64,000 nt of DNA, taken from the NCBI GenBank assembly GCA_026874595.1, contig CM049306.1, forward strand, positions 38,812,019-38,876,018. Reading direction: 5' to 3'. The position numbers and the translations under genes were made by a program. This document shows positions 22,201 through 36,300 of this stretch, piece by piece. Within the stretch, counting starts at the first letter, position 1. Each line of letters begins with the position of its first letter. The notes beneath the pieces were generated by a model. The model saw only the letters and a program-made list of their open reading frames with translations, was not told where the DNA came from and did no database searches. The DNA comes from Sipunculus nudus. Taxonomy: Eukaryota > Annelida > Sipuncula > Golfingiida > Sipunculidae.

Positions 22201-24185
22201 ATATTGATATAACACCAAGGCATGATTTCTTTTATCTCATTTAATTGAACTTAGTGTACGTTCAGTAATGATACACTCTAGAGATTTATACCATCAAAGC
22301 ATGTTTTATATCCCATTTAATAAGGAAACTATTGCACGTCCGTGTACTTCAGACGGCTTTCCATGCAGGAATGTAGGACACGTGTATTTGAATGGTACCG
22401 GTTAGCAAAAAAATCATATTATGTCCCCATATCTAGATTGGGTTATATCTTAAAACTGAACAAAATGGAAGTACGTGTGTCACTTTTAAACTGGAATTAA
22501 TAAATATCTGCTCTTTTTTAACTATATGGCCCCCGAACTTTAATGTGTGAAATTTTTAAACATGAGAACGTTATCTGATAGAGAGTCAAAAACTTCAGAC
22601 TATTTTTCTTTAGTGCTTTTATCCATATCTATAAACGATCAAGATTAACTTCATGTTTCCTGAGGTTTTCTTTGATATATCAGGGTCTTGTGTCATCTGC
22701 AGGATACCATACATATAGCCCCCTTAAGAGGGGCCTAGGGTTTGATCCCTCATTCTTTTAAATATTATTTCAATAGCATTAGGCATCTTATAATACCAGA
22801 ATTTACAATATTACTTTTCACATTGTGAGAAGCATCTTGGAAAGATCTATATACGATGGTATTAGGTACCTGATCCAACACCCCTACCCTAAGAAGCGTC
22901 AACCAATCAATGAAATTAATTATCTCAATCATCAACGAAAAGTCTCATTTTATAGTTTATCCTAGGCTTTTAATTTGGGTAACCTAAAGCTTTCATAAAT
23001 AAGGCAGTTGACACACTGCTATAAATTGTGTTTTGATACGTTGAAAGTTATACAGGAGGAATTTTAGGCGGTGCTCAGGACACTCAAGATCCTAAAGATA
23101 TTCTTATAAATCAAGAGATAAGTGTCTTAAAGTGAAACTAATTTCCAACTTTTTTTATTTTAAGGTTTGAATGATATTTGTATTTTTTATCAAAAGTTTC
23201 CTGATCAGAAAGCTTTGAAGATTATACTTACATAAGGAGAGCTGCCCCAGTGACAAATGTTTTGAGAGCATATGATAAGTATTCTATGTTTTATGGAAAC
23301 ATTAAAGTTCATCTTCTGTTAATCACCATAGACACCGCTCAAGTTTGAAATGTGTAGATGCAGTGATTATGGTGGAATCCATGCCTGTATGTTTTATTGA
23401 CAACACCGGATATGCTACACGGCCAGCCTCCTGCCGAAGATGTTGTTGTGATCTGTTTTCATGAGATTAATAACAATCTGCAAGAAAGGGCTGGCAGATG
23501 TTTATATCCTTGGACTGAACAATAATTTTTTATTTAAGAAGAGACTTATTTTATTTCCCCAAAAACTTTCACACATTAAGTCACTGGTAGCCTTAAAGTT
23601 AACGGGAATTTAGGCAGATATTAATTATACTGTCAAACTGATAATCTGACCCAACAGGGGATTCCAAACATATGGTCAACACTCATTAGTAAACACCGAA
23701 AATTTTCTATTATATTAAGTTCAGTAGAAACTTGATGGCTGATTAAAACTTTCGTGACCTTTTGTTATAAGAGTGCTATTGATCAAAGCAGTCAATAATC
23801 TGCCAGATAAATTTTAAAATTACTCACGACTGAAATTAAAATATCCGTGACATTGACCGAAATCAGACAGGAAACTAATCCTGATAGCTATGTGAAACAA
23901 TTAATTGAGCCTATATGAAAGAAGGCTTTAAGATTCACATTTACAAATATAATACCAACTTATGCACTGGATAGGACGTTACTTTAATCAAATTTATAGA
24001 TTTTAAGTAAAAATCTCTGTTTCCTAGAAGTTAGTTAAACCTTGGCGATAGAAATCAAACTCTATCCCATAGTTAAACACTGCAGTAGGCCTAGTTGTAT
24101 GTTAGGGAAGGGGTGAATGAATGGATGGGTGGGAGCTTGGGTGGGGTATTAGCTTCCTAAGCTAGTGCCCTGGAGCCCAACTCAA

Positions 24186-25302
24186 CTAGAATACGGGTAG
24201 TCGACAAGCGACTACGTGTATCCGCCAAAATCAGAGTAGGACGGGTGAAGTGAGGAATGGATTGTGTGGTGAGGGAAAATAGAGTTATTTGAATGAGAAA
24301 CTATCCAGGATGTATACGCATGCCAAATTTCAGGTAGAAAAGTCAAAACACTGCCGGGATATGAGTGATTTTATCCCACAGCAGAAAACAGACAGACGCT
24401 GTGCAAAAATGGTTGCAGTAGCGCCACCAGTTTCTTTAATGATTAATCGCTATGTGAGATCTAAAAACATGCAAATTTTCAGGAAGATACGTCTAACCAA
24501 TCCGGAGATATAAGCATGGAGGTCTGCAGCGTGAACGTGAATGTAGGTGGCGCCACCTGTCATAAACCAAGAAAGCTATCCAGGATGTATACGCATGCCA
24601 AATTTCAGGTGAATAAGTCAAGCCACTGCCGAGATATGAATGATTTTAGCCCAAGTCAAACGAATAGATAGACGCTGTGCAAAAATGGTTGCAGGCGGCG
24701 CCACCAGTTTCTTGTACGATAAAGAGCTATGTGAGATCTAAACACGTTCAAATTTTCAGGAAGATACGTCAATCCAGTCCGGAGATATAAGCATGGATGT
24801 CTGCAGCGTGACGTCAATGTAGGTGGCGCCACCTGTCATAAAATCAAGAAAATTATCCAGGATGAATATGCATGCCGAATTTCAGGTGAATTAGTCGAAC
24901 CACTGCAGAGATATGAGTGATTTTAACCGAAGGCAGACGAACAGATGGACGCTGTGCAAAAATGGTAACAGGAAGCGCCACCATTTTTTTGTGTATGTTA
25001 TAAAGGTATCCAAGGGCTACCTTTGTACAAAAAAAAATTTTTCTTGATTTTTCAAGCGAGTCCGAAGATACGTGGGTTAATGTGTCAAAACACGCACAGA
25101 TGGACGCACTGGAGAGAGGAAAGGTCAGAGGTCAACGCCGAATGGTTAGGCACCAGTTCACAAGTGACCCGATAATTGGTGTAAGTTTCGGAAAAATCGG
25201 TCCAGTAGTCTTAGATGAGTTCTCCGGAAACGAATACGGCTGCCGCGGCGGCGGAACCCGGTCAAAAACATAGTACAAAACTTTGTTTTGGCGGATACAA
25301 TA
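24186..25302 (+). mobile_element. Satellite-bearing element, copy 2, with 13-bp subterminal inverted repeats
   Basis: It begins CTAGAATACGGGTAGTCGAC and has GTATCCGCCAAAA at about 24218, whose exact reverse complement TTTTGGCGGATAC lies at the right end (about 25288-25300). Three monomers of 275-277 bp start near 24301, 24576 and 24853 with (C/T)TATCCAGGATG; each has two GGCGCCACC blocks, one in the palindrome GGTGGCGCCACC. Both ends match the copy at 9917. No open frame encodes a transposase, so it would be mobilised in trans. Confidence 0.72.
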
Positions 25303-25845
25303 ACAACTATTCAAGGCATAATTTTTAACCCTCCCCCCCCCCCCCTATACATCGGATAGACTTGCAAATAATAGGTGAAAGTTCAAATAACATTAAACAT
25401 TTATAAAATATCAGTTGTAACTCTATTACGTGTGACTCTCACTCTGCCAAAAACACAGGCTAAGTTACAGGCACATGACACGATGAATTCATTAGGTGGG
25501 CGATATTAAGTGCATCACTGGGCCCATCTCCCCAGTTACGTATCTTACCAACTTTCGAACTAATTCAGTGGCGATCCAGAGCCTCCTCCCCCTCCATCCC
25601 CCGTTAAGCTGCAACATCTCTCATTTTATCTATTTATTTTCCAAATTTTCGTCAGTCATTTTAATTTTTCATTTTTTTTTTACTTAGCAATAAGATTTTT
25701 TATTTATCCACAGTTAATTTCCTTCAGTTTCATTAGCTGAGGATATAAGGAACAGATGAGTGATTTTCTCCGTTAGGGAAAAGTATCGGAAAATTTCTGT
25801 AATGAGGCACTGGCAGGGAGTCTTTTCGTTATTACGCTCCGCTGG

Positions 25846-26010
25846 GCCATAACATCGAGGAAACCAAAAATTGCACTCGGCCGTGAGTGAGGCACGGCCT
25901 TCCCGTTAGCCTTCAGAGCGAACAGTCGGGGTTGGGGTCGAACAGTCTCCCAGCTCCTCTGCTGATACCGGTACCTTAACTCAAGGTTTTTGCTCTGCTG
26001 AGTCCTTTGT
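25846..26010 (-). mobile_element. tRNA-derived SINE, family 2, copy 2 (old)
   Basis: The plus strand has CATCGAGGAAACC, GCACTCGGCCGTGAGTGAGG and GTTAGCCTTCAGAGCGA, each matching the body of the copy at 18970. The tRNA-like head is decayed. Confidence 0.6.
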
Positions 26011-28618
26011 GAAGCAAAACATTGAGAAAATGATATTTTGCAAGTTATAAACGTAATTGCGCCTTTTCGCCGTTGACATCAACATGTTTAGAATGATTGA
26101 AATCGTTTAGAAGGATAGAATCCTCAATTTGAAGAAATATTAATATTAAATTTTGAACAACTCTGCAGTTGGACTACATCATTCAAAGACATTTAAGATA
26201 ACAGTTTCTAAGGAACAGAAAATCCTCATTTTTTTTGTTAAACTTCCTCCAAATGTCCACTTTACATTGCCCATATATATATGGATACCCCCTCCAATAA
26301 CATCCCCCGTGTACCTGTTATTAGGAAATATATGTGTATTAAGATTTTTAAAAATATTCATAACTATGGATCACAAAAAGTCATAAAACTGAGGTTCCAC
26401 CACTCGCAGGTGATAATTACATGTCAGTCATGTGATCAATATGAGAGGACAATTTGGTAATGGGTGATACAGAGGTTCATTCGATCGAAGGTAAAAGATT
26501 TCACACCATATATGTACACATGAAATATCAAGAAATATAGCGATTAAAAGTCCTGGAATAATTAATTATTGACTTATCTAAAGAAAAAAATAGAAGAGAT
26601 CATTCTGATTCGCAGAGACTTGTACAATAGAGGTGGTGCAGGGTGGTCACATGTCATGGTCACATGTCACATGTTACAGATATTTGGTTACACAAGGAGA
26701 CGAAACGGACGGATGGAAGCATGCCATTTAATTGTCCTCCCTCCTATATACGGCGAGGTCTAAACATCGCTAATATATATATGTTTATATTGAAGACGAG
26801 TACCTAATGTAGGATACTGTGTAATGAAATGACTCAATCAGTGTCGGGTTCCAAATCAGCCTACACACTGCAGGGCATTATAGATAGGTAATTTATGCTC
26901 TTATTAACCGGCTTATAAACAACACTGGTGAAATAAAGATATCGAATGTTTTATGTGGTATCAATTAAAGCTTAAACGTTGCTTATCTTGATTATAATTT
27001 CAGAAGATTTAACATAATAAACTCATATATGTCAACGAAAAGATGATTTATATGAATAAAGATTGTACAACCCTTTCATTCTTCAAAACAGTATATCAAA
27101 TCTTGAAAGATGTATCAAGACATTCAAGACATTTGAAACTTAATTTGTAAAATAAATCTTATTATTGGTAAGTTTTTATAACGTTCATATATACAGAGTT
27201 TGATGAGATCAATTATCAGTTTATCTTAATTTAAATAAGAAAGACATTTAAGACATCTGAAACACTATTGCAAAAGTACTTAGTTAATTAATTTTTAATG
27301 GTCTCCTGTTTTACTGTTCATACAACATTTCAGGAAAACAATCATCGGTTAATCTAAAGTTAAAGAAGAGAGACAAACCATGGCCAAACCTTCAATGTGC
27401 ATCTTGGAAAAATCAGTGAGGACAATTTTTCCTTCAAACTTTGTATGAAGACAGAGACACGTATGAGGGGGAAATGCGCATTTTTGAGGATAGATTGATC
27501 TCGACTGCATAATAGGAAATAATACTCAAGGCATTGCACTTTCTTGTAGGCACATGCTTAATTCACAAAAGAAAGCAAAAATAAAAACACCATTACATAA
27601 AGTGGCTATCTATTGATTTGTTGCGTACTTGTTTCATTCAAAATTTCGTTAGTATTTTCAATCCATTGCATGCCAGGTGACACAAATGTGTTACCCGACC
27701 AGTGTATATCAAATTGAATTTCATTTAAAAAAAATAAAATTAGTTAAGGAAACATAGCTTATACGAGGCATTAAGAGGTCACTTTATATTAATTTTGAAT
27801 ATCAAATCATAAAGTGTAGTCGGAGAGACGGGAGTTGATAATATTTGGTAAAGTTGTATTTTGTTGTTTTATTCAATAGTTTTATTGTTTATTGTATATT
27901 ATGTTAGCAAATGAACTTACTGTTCCATGATTTATTATAATTAGATGATAGTGGGTTCTAGAGAATTCAGGCAATGTGTAATTTCCAATAGGTAAATTCC
28001 AGAAAATCCTGTAGGTGCCAGTCTTGACGAGAAAGACCTGACCTTTTTAGAGACTTCTTGAGGTTTCGGCAACCAGATACAAATAGGTGGTGTCAAGTCC
28101 GGTTAGTCAGTGAATGAATTTGGAAGCTAGCGTCAACTGGTGACGGGAGAGCAGGGCGTTAGAAGATTACCTGACTTGTACTTTGTAGAAGACGTTGTTA
28201 TTGTGAGATTGGAGCCAGTCAACGACGACGTTGGCCAATTGTTGGAAGTTACCGGATTTAACTTGTGTTATTCAATTCAGACAACGTGATATTTTGGAAT
28301 TTTCAGAGTGAAAGAACTCGGTAATCTATGTCCGCTGCGTGTGTGGTGTAACACCAGGAAATGTGACCATAGAGGAGGCGGCGGACGGACTCCGCGCCAT
28401 GGTTATAACTCACTGGTAACTTTAAAAGCATCTATTCAAGGTTAAATAATGACACATATTTCCTCCGTCTCAACCCATTAAGTAAATGTCCCTTTAACTT
28501 CCGACCTTTAGGCGTTTTACCGGCTCTTAAAGGTGTTGTAATGGAATCTGATTCATGTATTTTTAAGGTAAATTACTTCTAAGTGCCCGCGAACAGTGTT
28601 TTAAGGCCATAAGATACT

Positions 28619-28619
28619 G

Positions 28620-28667
<48 letters not shown>
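28619..28667. repeat. (TA)n microsatellite
   Basis: About 49 bp of TA repeats within the gene 2 intron. Confidence 0.97.
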
Positions 28668-28670
<3 letters not shown>

Positions 28671-31600
28671 TAAGGTCGATCTCTTTTAAGTCCATCTCTG
28701 TTTAATGTTCTTTATTTGTTAATGGACACCCGTTTATATCTACAACCGCTGACACTTCACTAATAAAAAGTCATACTACATTAATCGATTAGCGAAACCC
28801 GTGCACATAACCCGTGCACATCAAGTGCACTTAAATTTAATAGAAGCATGCTAATGTTCTTCCAAATTTTTTATTCTCCTTTATACATCCATGATCAATA
28901 ACAAACATTGAATTTTCATCGCATTCCTTTTTAATGTTATCTTTATAAAATGTGAAGTGACTTGAAGTAAATTTCTGTAAAATACGTAAAAAATGATATT
29001 GTTTAGGTCATGTCACTAGTCTCATCTTGCATTCAAACATTGTTGTAATATATCCATTTTTTTAGCGAAATTCGAACTACAAAAGGACAAACGTTACAAC
29101 AAGAACAAACTGTTTTCTGCCAGAGACTGGAGAGAATTGGCCTCAATGATTTTCCAAGATTATAGCGTGCGGGCACATTGGAGGTTTGCCATGGTTTGGC
29201 TAGTTTATAAAAGCAATTACGTTTATACCAGCGAATGCAGGATTTGAAAATGGGATGAGAAAGGGTTAGGAAGTGTTTCCGATAACATAGTGAAGAAAAT
29301 TTTTTGCCAATTTAGGCTGTAAAGGAGCGATCTGGCTTTGTTCGTATAGAATCCATCATGAAGAAGAACCGGCTCCGTGTTTCGGTATAAAGCGTTTATT
29401 GTTCAGTTTGCAAGGCCTAAACGCCTCTGTTTTAATGTTGCTTGTTGGGTCAAAATACAGTGGCAATCGCTCCGCAGCGGACATACAAAATACATATACT
29501 ATATCAGCATAATTGACGTATCTAGCATGTTGTACCGTACCAGGACTTGAAACACTTATCGTAGGCATGATACAAACTGTTATCTCGTAACCAAAAGGAA
29601 ACCAGAATTTTCAGGAATTTCACGCTGATTCCCTTCCATCACGTCCTTTTTCTAAATATTACCGACACAGTTATTCAGAATTATTCATGCCTGCAGTCTT
29701 ATCATCACACAGTATGTTGAATATGTTATTTGGTCTTCAGGAACATCTAAAGGTCCTGTATTCCACATATATTAATATACTAGCGTATACTGATGCCCAG
29801 TTGTTAAGCAAAATATCTCCGTAAGACCACAATCAGTACATACAGTATTTAAGTTATACGTCTGCATCACTTACACGTTTGTCTTTATTTTCAAATCAGT
29901 GACCCGATGATTATCGCTCTCAGGTGATTGGCGGGACCTATGTAACTATGACATATGGTATCAACGTAGAACTTATTTATAAAGATTTCAAGTTTTATAT
30001 GCAGAATTTGAGAGACTAAAAGCAGACTTTATACATACTCCTCGCATGTAGATGTAATGAGAAGACACGCTAAATACGGCGCCATTTTACCTGCACTGAA
30101 CGATTATTATCTTATTTCTCGTTTTTTAATTCGAAAAAAGGGCCAGTGGACCTCAAATTGCGCCGCTGATATTGAACAGTCCAAAACTGTTTTCTTTTAT
30201 TAGAATTTAAAATAAATATTCTAATCAAATTTAAAGAATTAGTTTCAACCACTCATGAACTTTATGAAACAAATGCAAATGTTCCTCGGAAATGAAGAAA
30301 TTGTAGAAGGCATCATAGGTCTTGACTGATAAATCATGTTATATGTTAATAATATATTATATGACATATGCCTATTTCAGGCAAATACAATCAGTAATTA
30401 TGGTGAAGCTAATAACAGTTTATATATATATATATATTTTTGTTTCAATATGGACATATGAATTGATTTTCTCCAACGAGAGCTTGCGTCCCGGTGTAAT
30501 CAGACGAACGACAGCGGTGGCGCATGTTTAAATTCAGGCTGGATGCACAATGCTATACCACGTTCTCATAGCTCTGTGCGCACCCTGGTGTTCAAGCCCA
30601 GAGAAACTTGCAAAACAAAGCAGCGGTATCACGAAAGGATGTCTGGGACGTCTGTAGTGTATAGCCACTGCATGAGGAGTGACCCATTCAATGCTGTGGG
30701 CCGAACCTGTACATTTCGGCCGTGTAATCTGGCAATGTTGAAATTGGACTATACGGCGTTGAAAGGGTAAAAAAGGGGTTTATGCATACATGTATATAAA
30801 TGCACCCTAACGTGTTTTTTATTGTCAGGAACTTACCATGCATGAATATTAGTTGAAACAACTCCCATTAATTAATATCATTTGTTACCGCGAACTCTTA
30901 TCGTTGTTATGTTAAATAAGGGGGCAGGCAATCGTTCAGTCATTGAGTTATAATTAGTTAAAGTACATCATTTATAGATACAGTGCTGTGGATAAAGTGC
31001 AAACCCGTTAGATAAGGTTGTACATAAAAACGTGGCAAACGGAGCAAAATTTTTTTTACATAAATATATATATGTCATTTTTATTAGACTTTACAATCAT
31101 TCAAACATTTTAATGTTAAAACAAATGTAAAATATGGCCTAAAGATTATCATGTCAGTATTGTTTATATTTGGTACATATATACGGCTGGTTTGAACGGC
31201 TTATTATGGTGTTAGAACAGGATGGTATAACTTTCCAATGATGTTAGCACAAAAGCCTTAAAATAATAATTAAATAGTGATTATAAAGAAATTCAAGTGA
31301 ATAACAGCTGAAAATGGTGCCCTGTACTATTAGTGATATGATTAGTCATTTACCTTTCAGAGCCCCTCTTCTTTAGTAATAACATTTTAATAGTCTCATT
31401 TACTGTAAGGTCAGTATGGTAAAAAATAAAGAGCCATGCATCCAAAAAATTGTAACAGTCTGTTTGCTTATGTTGGAAGTTCAGACCATACAGCCATACG
31501 AAAGAGTAGGGGAATATGTAGAGCAACTACAATGGCTCAGAATAAACACAGATTTTGTACTTAAACATGTAGATGAAACCATACATAGTAGTTATAATGT

Positions 31601-33489
31601 ATATTTGTGCACTTAGATTAAATATAAGGCTTGGTTGAACCTGTAAAAAGACGGATGTGTGAATGTCTAAGACTTTCTGTCATCAGTTGCTGATCGGAGC
31701 AGCAATTGATGGCAAGTTACATCTAATATTAAGCTTACTTGGTACGTGGCGAAGCGGACAAGAACTTTTCTTAATCAATTTGGGAAAGGCTTTAAAAAGC
31801 ACATCATAAAATAAAAATTAAGAATAGGTACATTCTATGGTTATTTAAATGCTTCAAATCATAATTTATAAGTAAACAAAAACATTAAATATAAAAACAA
31901 AAAAATACAGTTATTTCTCAATTTTAAAATAAATTTGATCAAAAGATTTAAAGCAAGCCCCAAAATCCAATTATATCAACCTGTGTAAATAGTATAGTGG
32001 TATCAAATCATGTAGTACAAAGTCTATAAAATAAAACTAGATAAAAATAAAAACAGAATAATTACAAATACCAAAAAGAAATATTACCCTAAGGCTCAAA
32101 TGGATAACCTGTACTTTGATACTATGTGCAGGTGCAGAATTTATTTGTTTCAGGGCCTAGGTCAGTATTCTTTATATTTCAATCTAAATAAGTATTTTTT
32201 TGTAGTTAAAATCAATCATCTAAACTTTTAATGAAACCCTTAAGTGGTAAAAAACAAACCGGACATAGGTGCTGAACAATGAGTAATATATATATTAGTT
32301 AAACGTGCTATTTCTCTTTAAGATACAGTTAAAATAAATTTCTGTTTTGCCCAGTATAAAATAAAAGTTCATATTTAACACATTCGGTAACTGAAAGAGG
32401 TACTTGTAAGGTTGGTAAATAACAAACCGAGAGAATCTATCGCATTGTCAGTCACATGAGCATTACCTATACAAATCACAAGTTCAGGCATATTTGTCAA
32501 GAGTACATATTAGTATCGGACGATGTAACACACAACAGCCACAAGCCTTAATTAATCCAGGCACTTCTAATCTCCATCCCTGATAACTTATTACTAGGCC
32601 GCAGTGTCAGAGATAAAAACAAAGACCTTCAACGGTCACCATAGTCACCTTCATTGATAACAAGTCTGAATTCTACCAAGCACCTGGCATATGACATGCC
32701 CCTATGCGCAGCATTTGTCTGTTTGTACAGTTTTTTGTCTCAAACAGGCAGGATTCCTGAGATAATTTCAGATCAATGGATTTTATATATTTGGAAATGT
32801 CAGTTATATTCAAGGAGGTATTAAGGAAACTAGAAACATATAGACTTTTCTAGTAATTTATGTAGCTTTCCATACAAAAATTTAACGTATTTCAGTAATT
32901 AAATGGAGCGACAAATCTCATTTACACCTCATTATTATCCCTGGTATTCATGTTTCAAATAACTCCATTGCACAATTCAAGTTAAACTTTTTCAACTAAC
33001 CAACCGACATGCTTTATTGATTAAGGGATATTCAAAATATTAGTTGGGTTCTAGGCGTGTGAAGGTGACGGAGATGTTACAACAACCCTTCGTCTCTTTC
33101 CTAAGCCTCTTCCAGGGACTTACATTATACTAGCATTTTATAAGTTGACTATATTCTTCATCCAGCCTGTAAATGACAATTGATACATTAACCAAATCAG
33201 CATAGCATGTCAAGTTGGTCAGATCTGTAAGTTCGGAGGTGTATTCGATCTAAAAACAATCATTATGAATTTAATAACAGAGTGGTTTGTTATAAACATA
33301 TATTGTGATACAATTTTTGTGGAATAGATTCTGCTTCTTTGATTTTTATTTGTTGAAGAAGTAAGACATGTTCTGCATCCTGCAGACACAAGTATGTTAA
33401 ACAGAGCCACAACACAGGGAATACAGCCGAATAGAGTCATCCTAACATATATATTTTAAAAAAGTAACAGTAAAATAAATTTAAATATT

Positions 33490-33660
33490 GTATACCGGGT
33501 TGACATAAAATCGGACGGAACTGTCTCCCGAGTGAAGATTGATTTTCTAGCGAAGCGGTTGGTACGCCGGACTTGTGCGCCACCGACTTGGGTTCGACTC
33601 CCGGATCGGCCCAGGATTTTCCCCTCATTTATTTGTCTTCGTAACAAAATGGGGCCTCGT
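33490..33660 (+). mobile_element. tRNA-derived SINE, family 1, copy 1
   Basis: An A-box-like TAGCGAAGCGGTTGG (about 33549) and a perfect B-box core GGTTCGACTCC (33592-33602) are spaced as in a tRNA-derived Pol III promoter. The 5' part GACATAAAATCGGACGGAACTG and the 3' part GTCTTCGTAACA recur in copy 2. No cloverleaf good enough for a functional tRNA. Confidence 0.72.
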
Positions 33661-33771
33661 CTAAAGTGACTGTTACATTTGTGGCCCAGGGAATAAGCTC
33701 ACCAAAGTTTGACTCCTGGGATAATTGGTCTTGTTGTGATAGCAGAATGCTCTTAAGAGGGGGTGTGTTTC

Positions 33772-33905
33772 GGGGTGACATAAAAGCGGACCGAACTGTG
33801 CTGGCGAAGCGGTTGGTTCGCCGGAATTGTGCGTCACCGACCTGGGTGCGACTCCCGGATGGGTCCAGGATTTTTTCCCCTGAACAATTTGTCTTCATAA
33901 CAATA
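33772..33905 (+). mobile_element. tRNA-derived SINE, family 1, copy 2
   Basis: It has GGTGACATAAAAGCGGACCG, then GGCGAAGCGGTTGGTTCGCC and GGTGCGACTCCCGGAT, matching copy 1 with a short internal deletion between the 5' part and the A box. The B box has a T-to-G change, so transcription is probably weak. Confidence 0.68.
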
Positions 33906-35655
33906 TGCAAATGCACTTGTTATCATAGAAAGGAAAGACATTCTACATGCTCAGAGCCACAAGCACAATGATTTATGAGTCATGCTGTCATATATGTCGC
34001 GATGCTGACACGGTACAGCCCATTTTGACATTCAATAAAAAACATCTTGCACAAATAAGTTTAGCTACTATGTTTTAATATGCAAGTTTTGCATTTGTAT
34101 TTTGTGATCACTTCCTGATTATTTGATGTGTTTATCTGAATAAACTTTACACCATAACAAATATGGGATGGGGAACACTTTAAGACGTTAATCGTTGTAT
34201 ATGATAAATACTACAAGATCAAAAGGAACTTCTGGGTTTTTTGGTAATATTATTTGTCCGGCCAGATTCTTTCACCCAAAGGTTCCAGTGCATTTCCATC
34301 CAAATTCCTTGTAACCCTAAATAGTATTGGAATATCCTTTAGTTGGGAAAAAAGTTTCTCTTTTTTTTTCGTTAACCAGGGAGGGAGTGTAGGATTTTCG
34401 ATATCCGTACAGTCTGACTTGGAAGCTAGACGTCCTTGTTGAGTGTGTTTGGATTATTTTGTCGGGCACCCCACCTTTATAAACAAAACAAACAGCCAGA
34501 GTGCGGTGGGGTCGGCGTTTTCTAGCCTATTTTTATAAAAGATTCAAGAAATTACCTTTAGTTAATATCGGATTAGGCCTTTTGAAGTGTCTCACAAGCA
34601 TACAATGATAGTCTTGTTTATTGACAAAATGGTCCAATCGGTTAGTCAGTAAAGCTACATGATATCCCGCTGTTACTTTTTTCTGCCATGATGACTGTGA
34701 CAGTGATTTATATACGGGTCTTAAAAATGTTCTTGGTGAAAATTGACAATTGTGTAAAGTGCTATGCAGTCACCTGGGCGACATAATGTTTTGTCTTCAA
34801 CAGAGTTCATGAACTTGAGCAAATGGTACAATTATAATATGACAGATATATGTCTACATGCTCTGATTTTTTAAGTACTCCAGGTAAATAAAATATAAAA
34901 CGGTGCCACCAGTACACGTTTATCTGCACCTAACAAACTTTACTGTTGTATATATAGGTCGTGTTATAATTGCAGGTATATCTGGCCAACGAATTGTGTA
35001 GACACACAAATATCAGAGTGAATATGCAGGCTTCACATTGTGTGGAATAAAACGATACGGCCAGCATATTTGTTATCAACGGAGGACAGTAACCAATAGC
35101 AACCTGGCGTGATCTAAGCCGTGGCGTGATTTACGGTGCAACTGTCACAACAATTGATTAAAAGGTCAAATATGGTTCGCACTATACAAGGAGGTAAAGC
35201 TATTCTGCAGGTTAAAATGAAGGCTACACCGTCAGCAAATTCTAAAAGCAAATATTTTTTTTATTTCAAGAATAGTACATGATAATATAATTCAAGGTCA
35301 TTCTTTTTCTGCGAGACATTCAACAGACATTGTGCACACAATAACCGTTCAGTTCGTATATTATAGACTTTTTGCTGACATATGCACATGCACTTGAAAT
35401 CACCAATACTACATATAATTAAAAAATTACTTTTAAAATGGTACTGTATATAATATGTTAAGAGCAATGGTGATTTCGGGGGCATGTACCAGTGATGGAG
35501 AACTCGAATCCACTTTATTGGACTCGTGGGTCCAGGACTCAGACTTGCACTTGGAGGTAAGGGCTCGAGAAATCCGGCACAGTCCATCTCGAGTACAGGT
35601 GAAGGAAAGCTCAGTCAAAAATTATTAAGTAAATTTTAAACTGTCAACACAATAT

Positions 35656-35657
<2 letters not shown>

Positions 35658-35711
<54 letters not shown>
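35658..35711. repeat. (AT)n microsatellite
   Basis: About 54 bp of AT repeats, 79 bp left of segment A. Confidence 0.97.
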
Positions 35712-35713
<2 letters not shown>

Positions 35714-35789
35714 AAGCTTCAGTTCTGCATAAGAAACCTAAGGAAATAATGTTAAAGAAAAATTTGGTAAACTAATATAAAAATAACTA

Positions 35790-36300
35790 TGGTAGTCTCG
35801 AATCGCCTTTTAATCTTTTTTTTTTAGTAAGGAGAATTATGAGACTCGGACTTTGTTTCTAGATGACTTGGAATTGAACCTCACGGACACGCATTAGAAT
35901 ATGGGACTCGAGTAGCCTGGACTCGGGCGTGCAATCGGATTCCAATGTTGTGATCTCATCGCTGGCCAACGGCAATGAATATATAATGCTCTTTTCGAAC
36001 ATCACCAATGCAATTCATTTTGAGCGTGTTTCGTTGCAGTTGAAGCTTTTTCTTACCGCTTTAAACTGCTTTCACACCTGGCCAGGAGGTAGTTTAAAAA
36101 TTTTTTTGCAGACTTTCATAAATTTTTTTAAGTTCATTTTACTGGGGTTTTCTTTTGTTTGCATGCATCTCATATGAAATAGACACGTTTTGTTTTTGAC
36201 TACTGTGAATGGCAGAGGCGTGGATGAACTGTCAAACTAGTGACGCTACACGTATTGCTGAAAACGTTTCACATGTCCATAATCATAATAGTTTTAAACG
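35790..36300 (+). repeat. Segment A, source copy (inverted partner at 39461-39966)
   Basis: This 511-bp segment is almost identical to the reverse complement of 39461-39966. Differences seen: one T in a T10 run, an extra GCAT at about 36165, and two substitutions. An 82-codon frame here is noncoding repeat, not a gene. Confidence 0.93.

Noticed and set aside
33540-33615. A functional tRNA gene on the plus strand
   Set aside because: No proper acceptor stem; the same 5' and 3' extensions occur in a second copy, so it is a SINE.
35929-36177. An 82-codon protein conserved in two copies (also 39828-39562)
   Set aside because: The identity is explained by the duplicated segment A; no family resemblance or coding bias.
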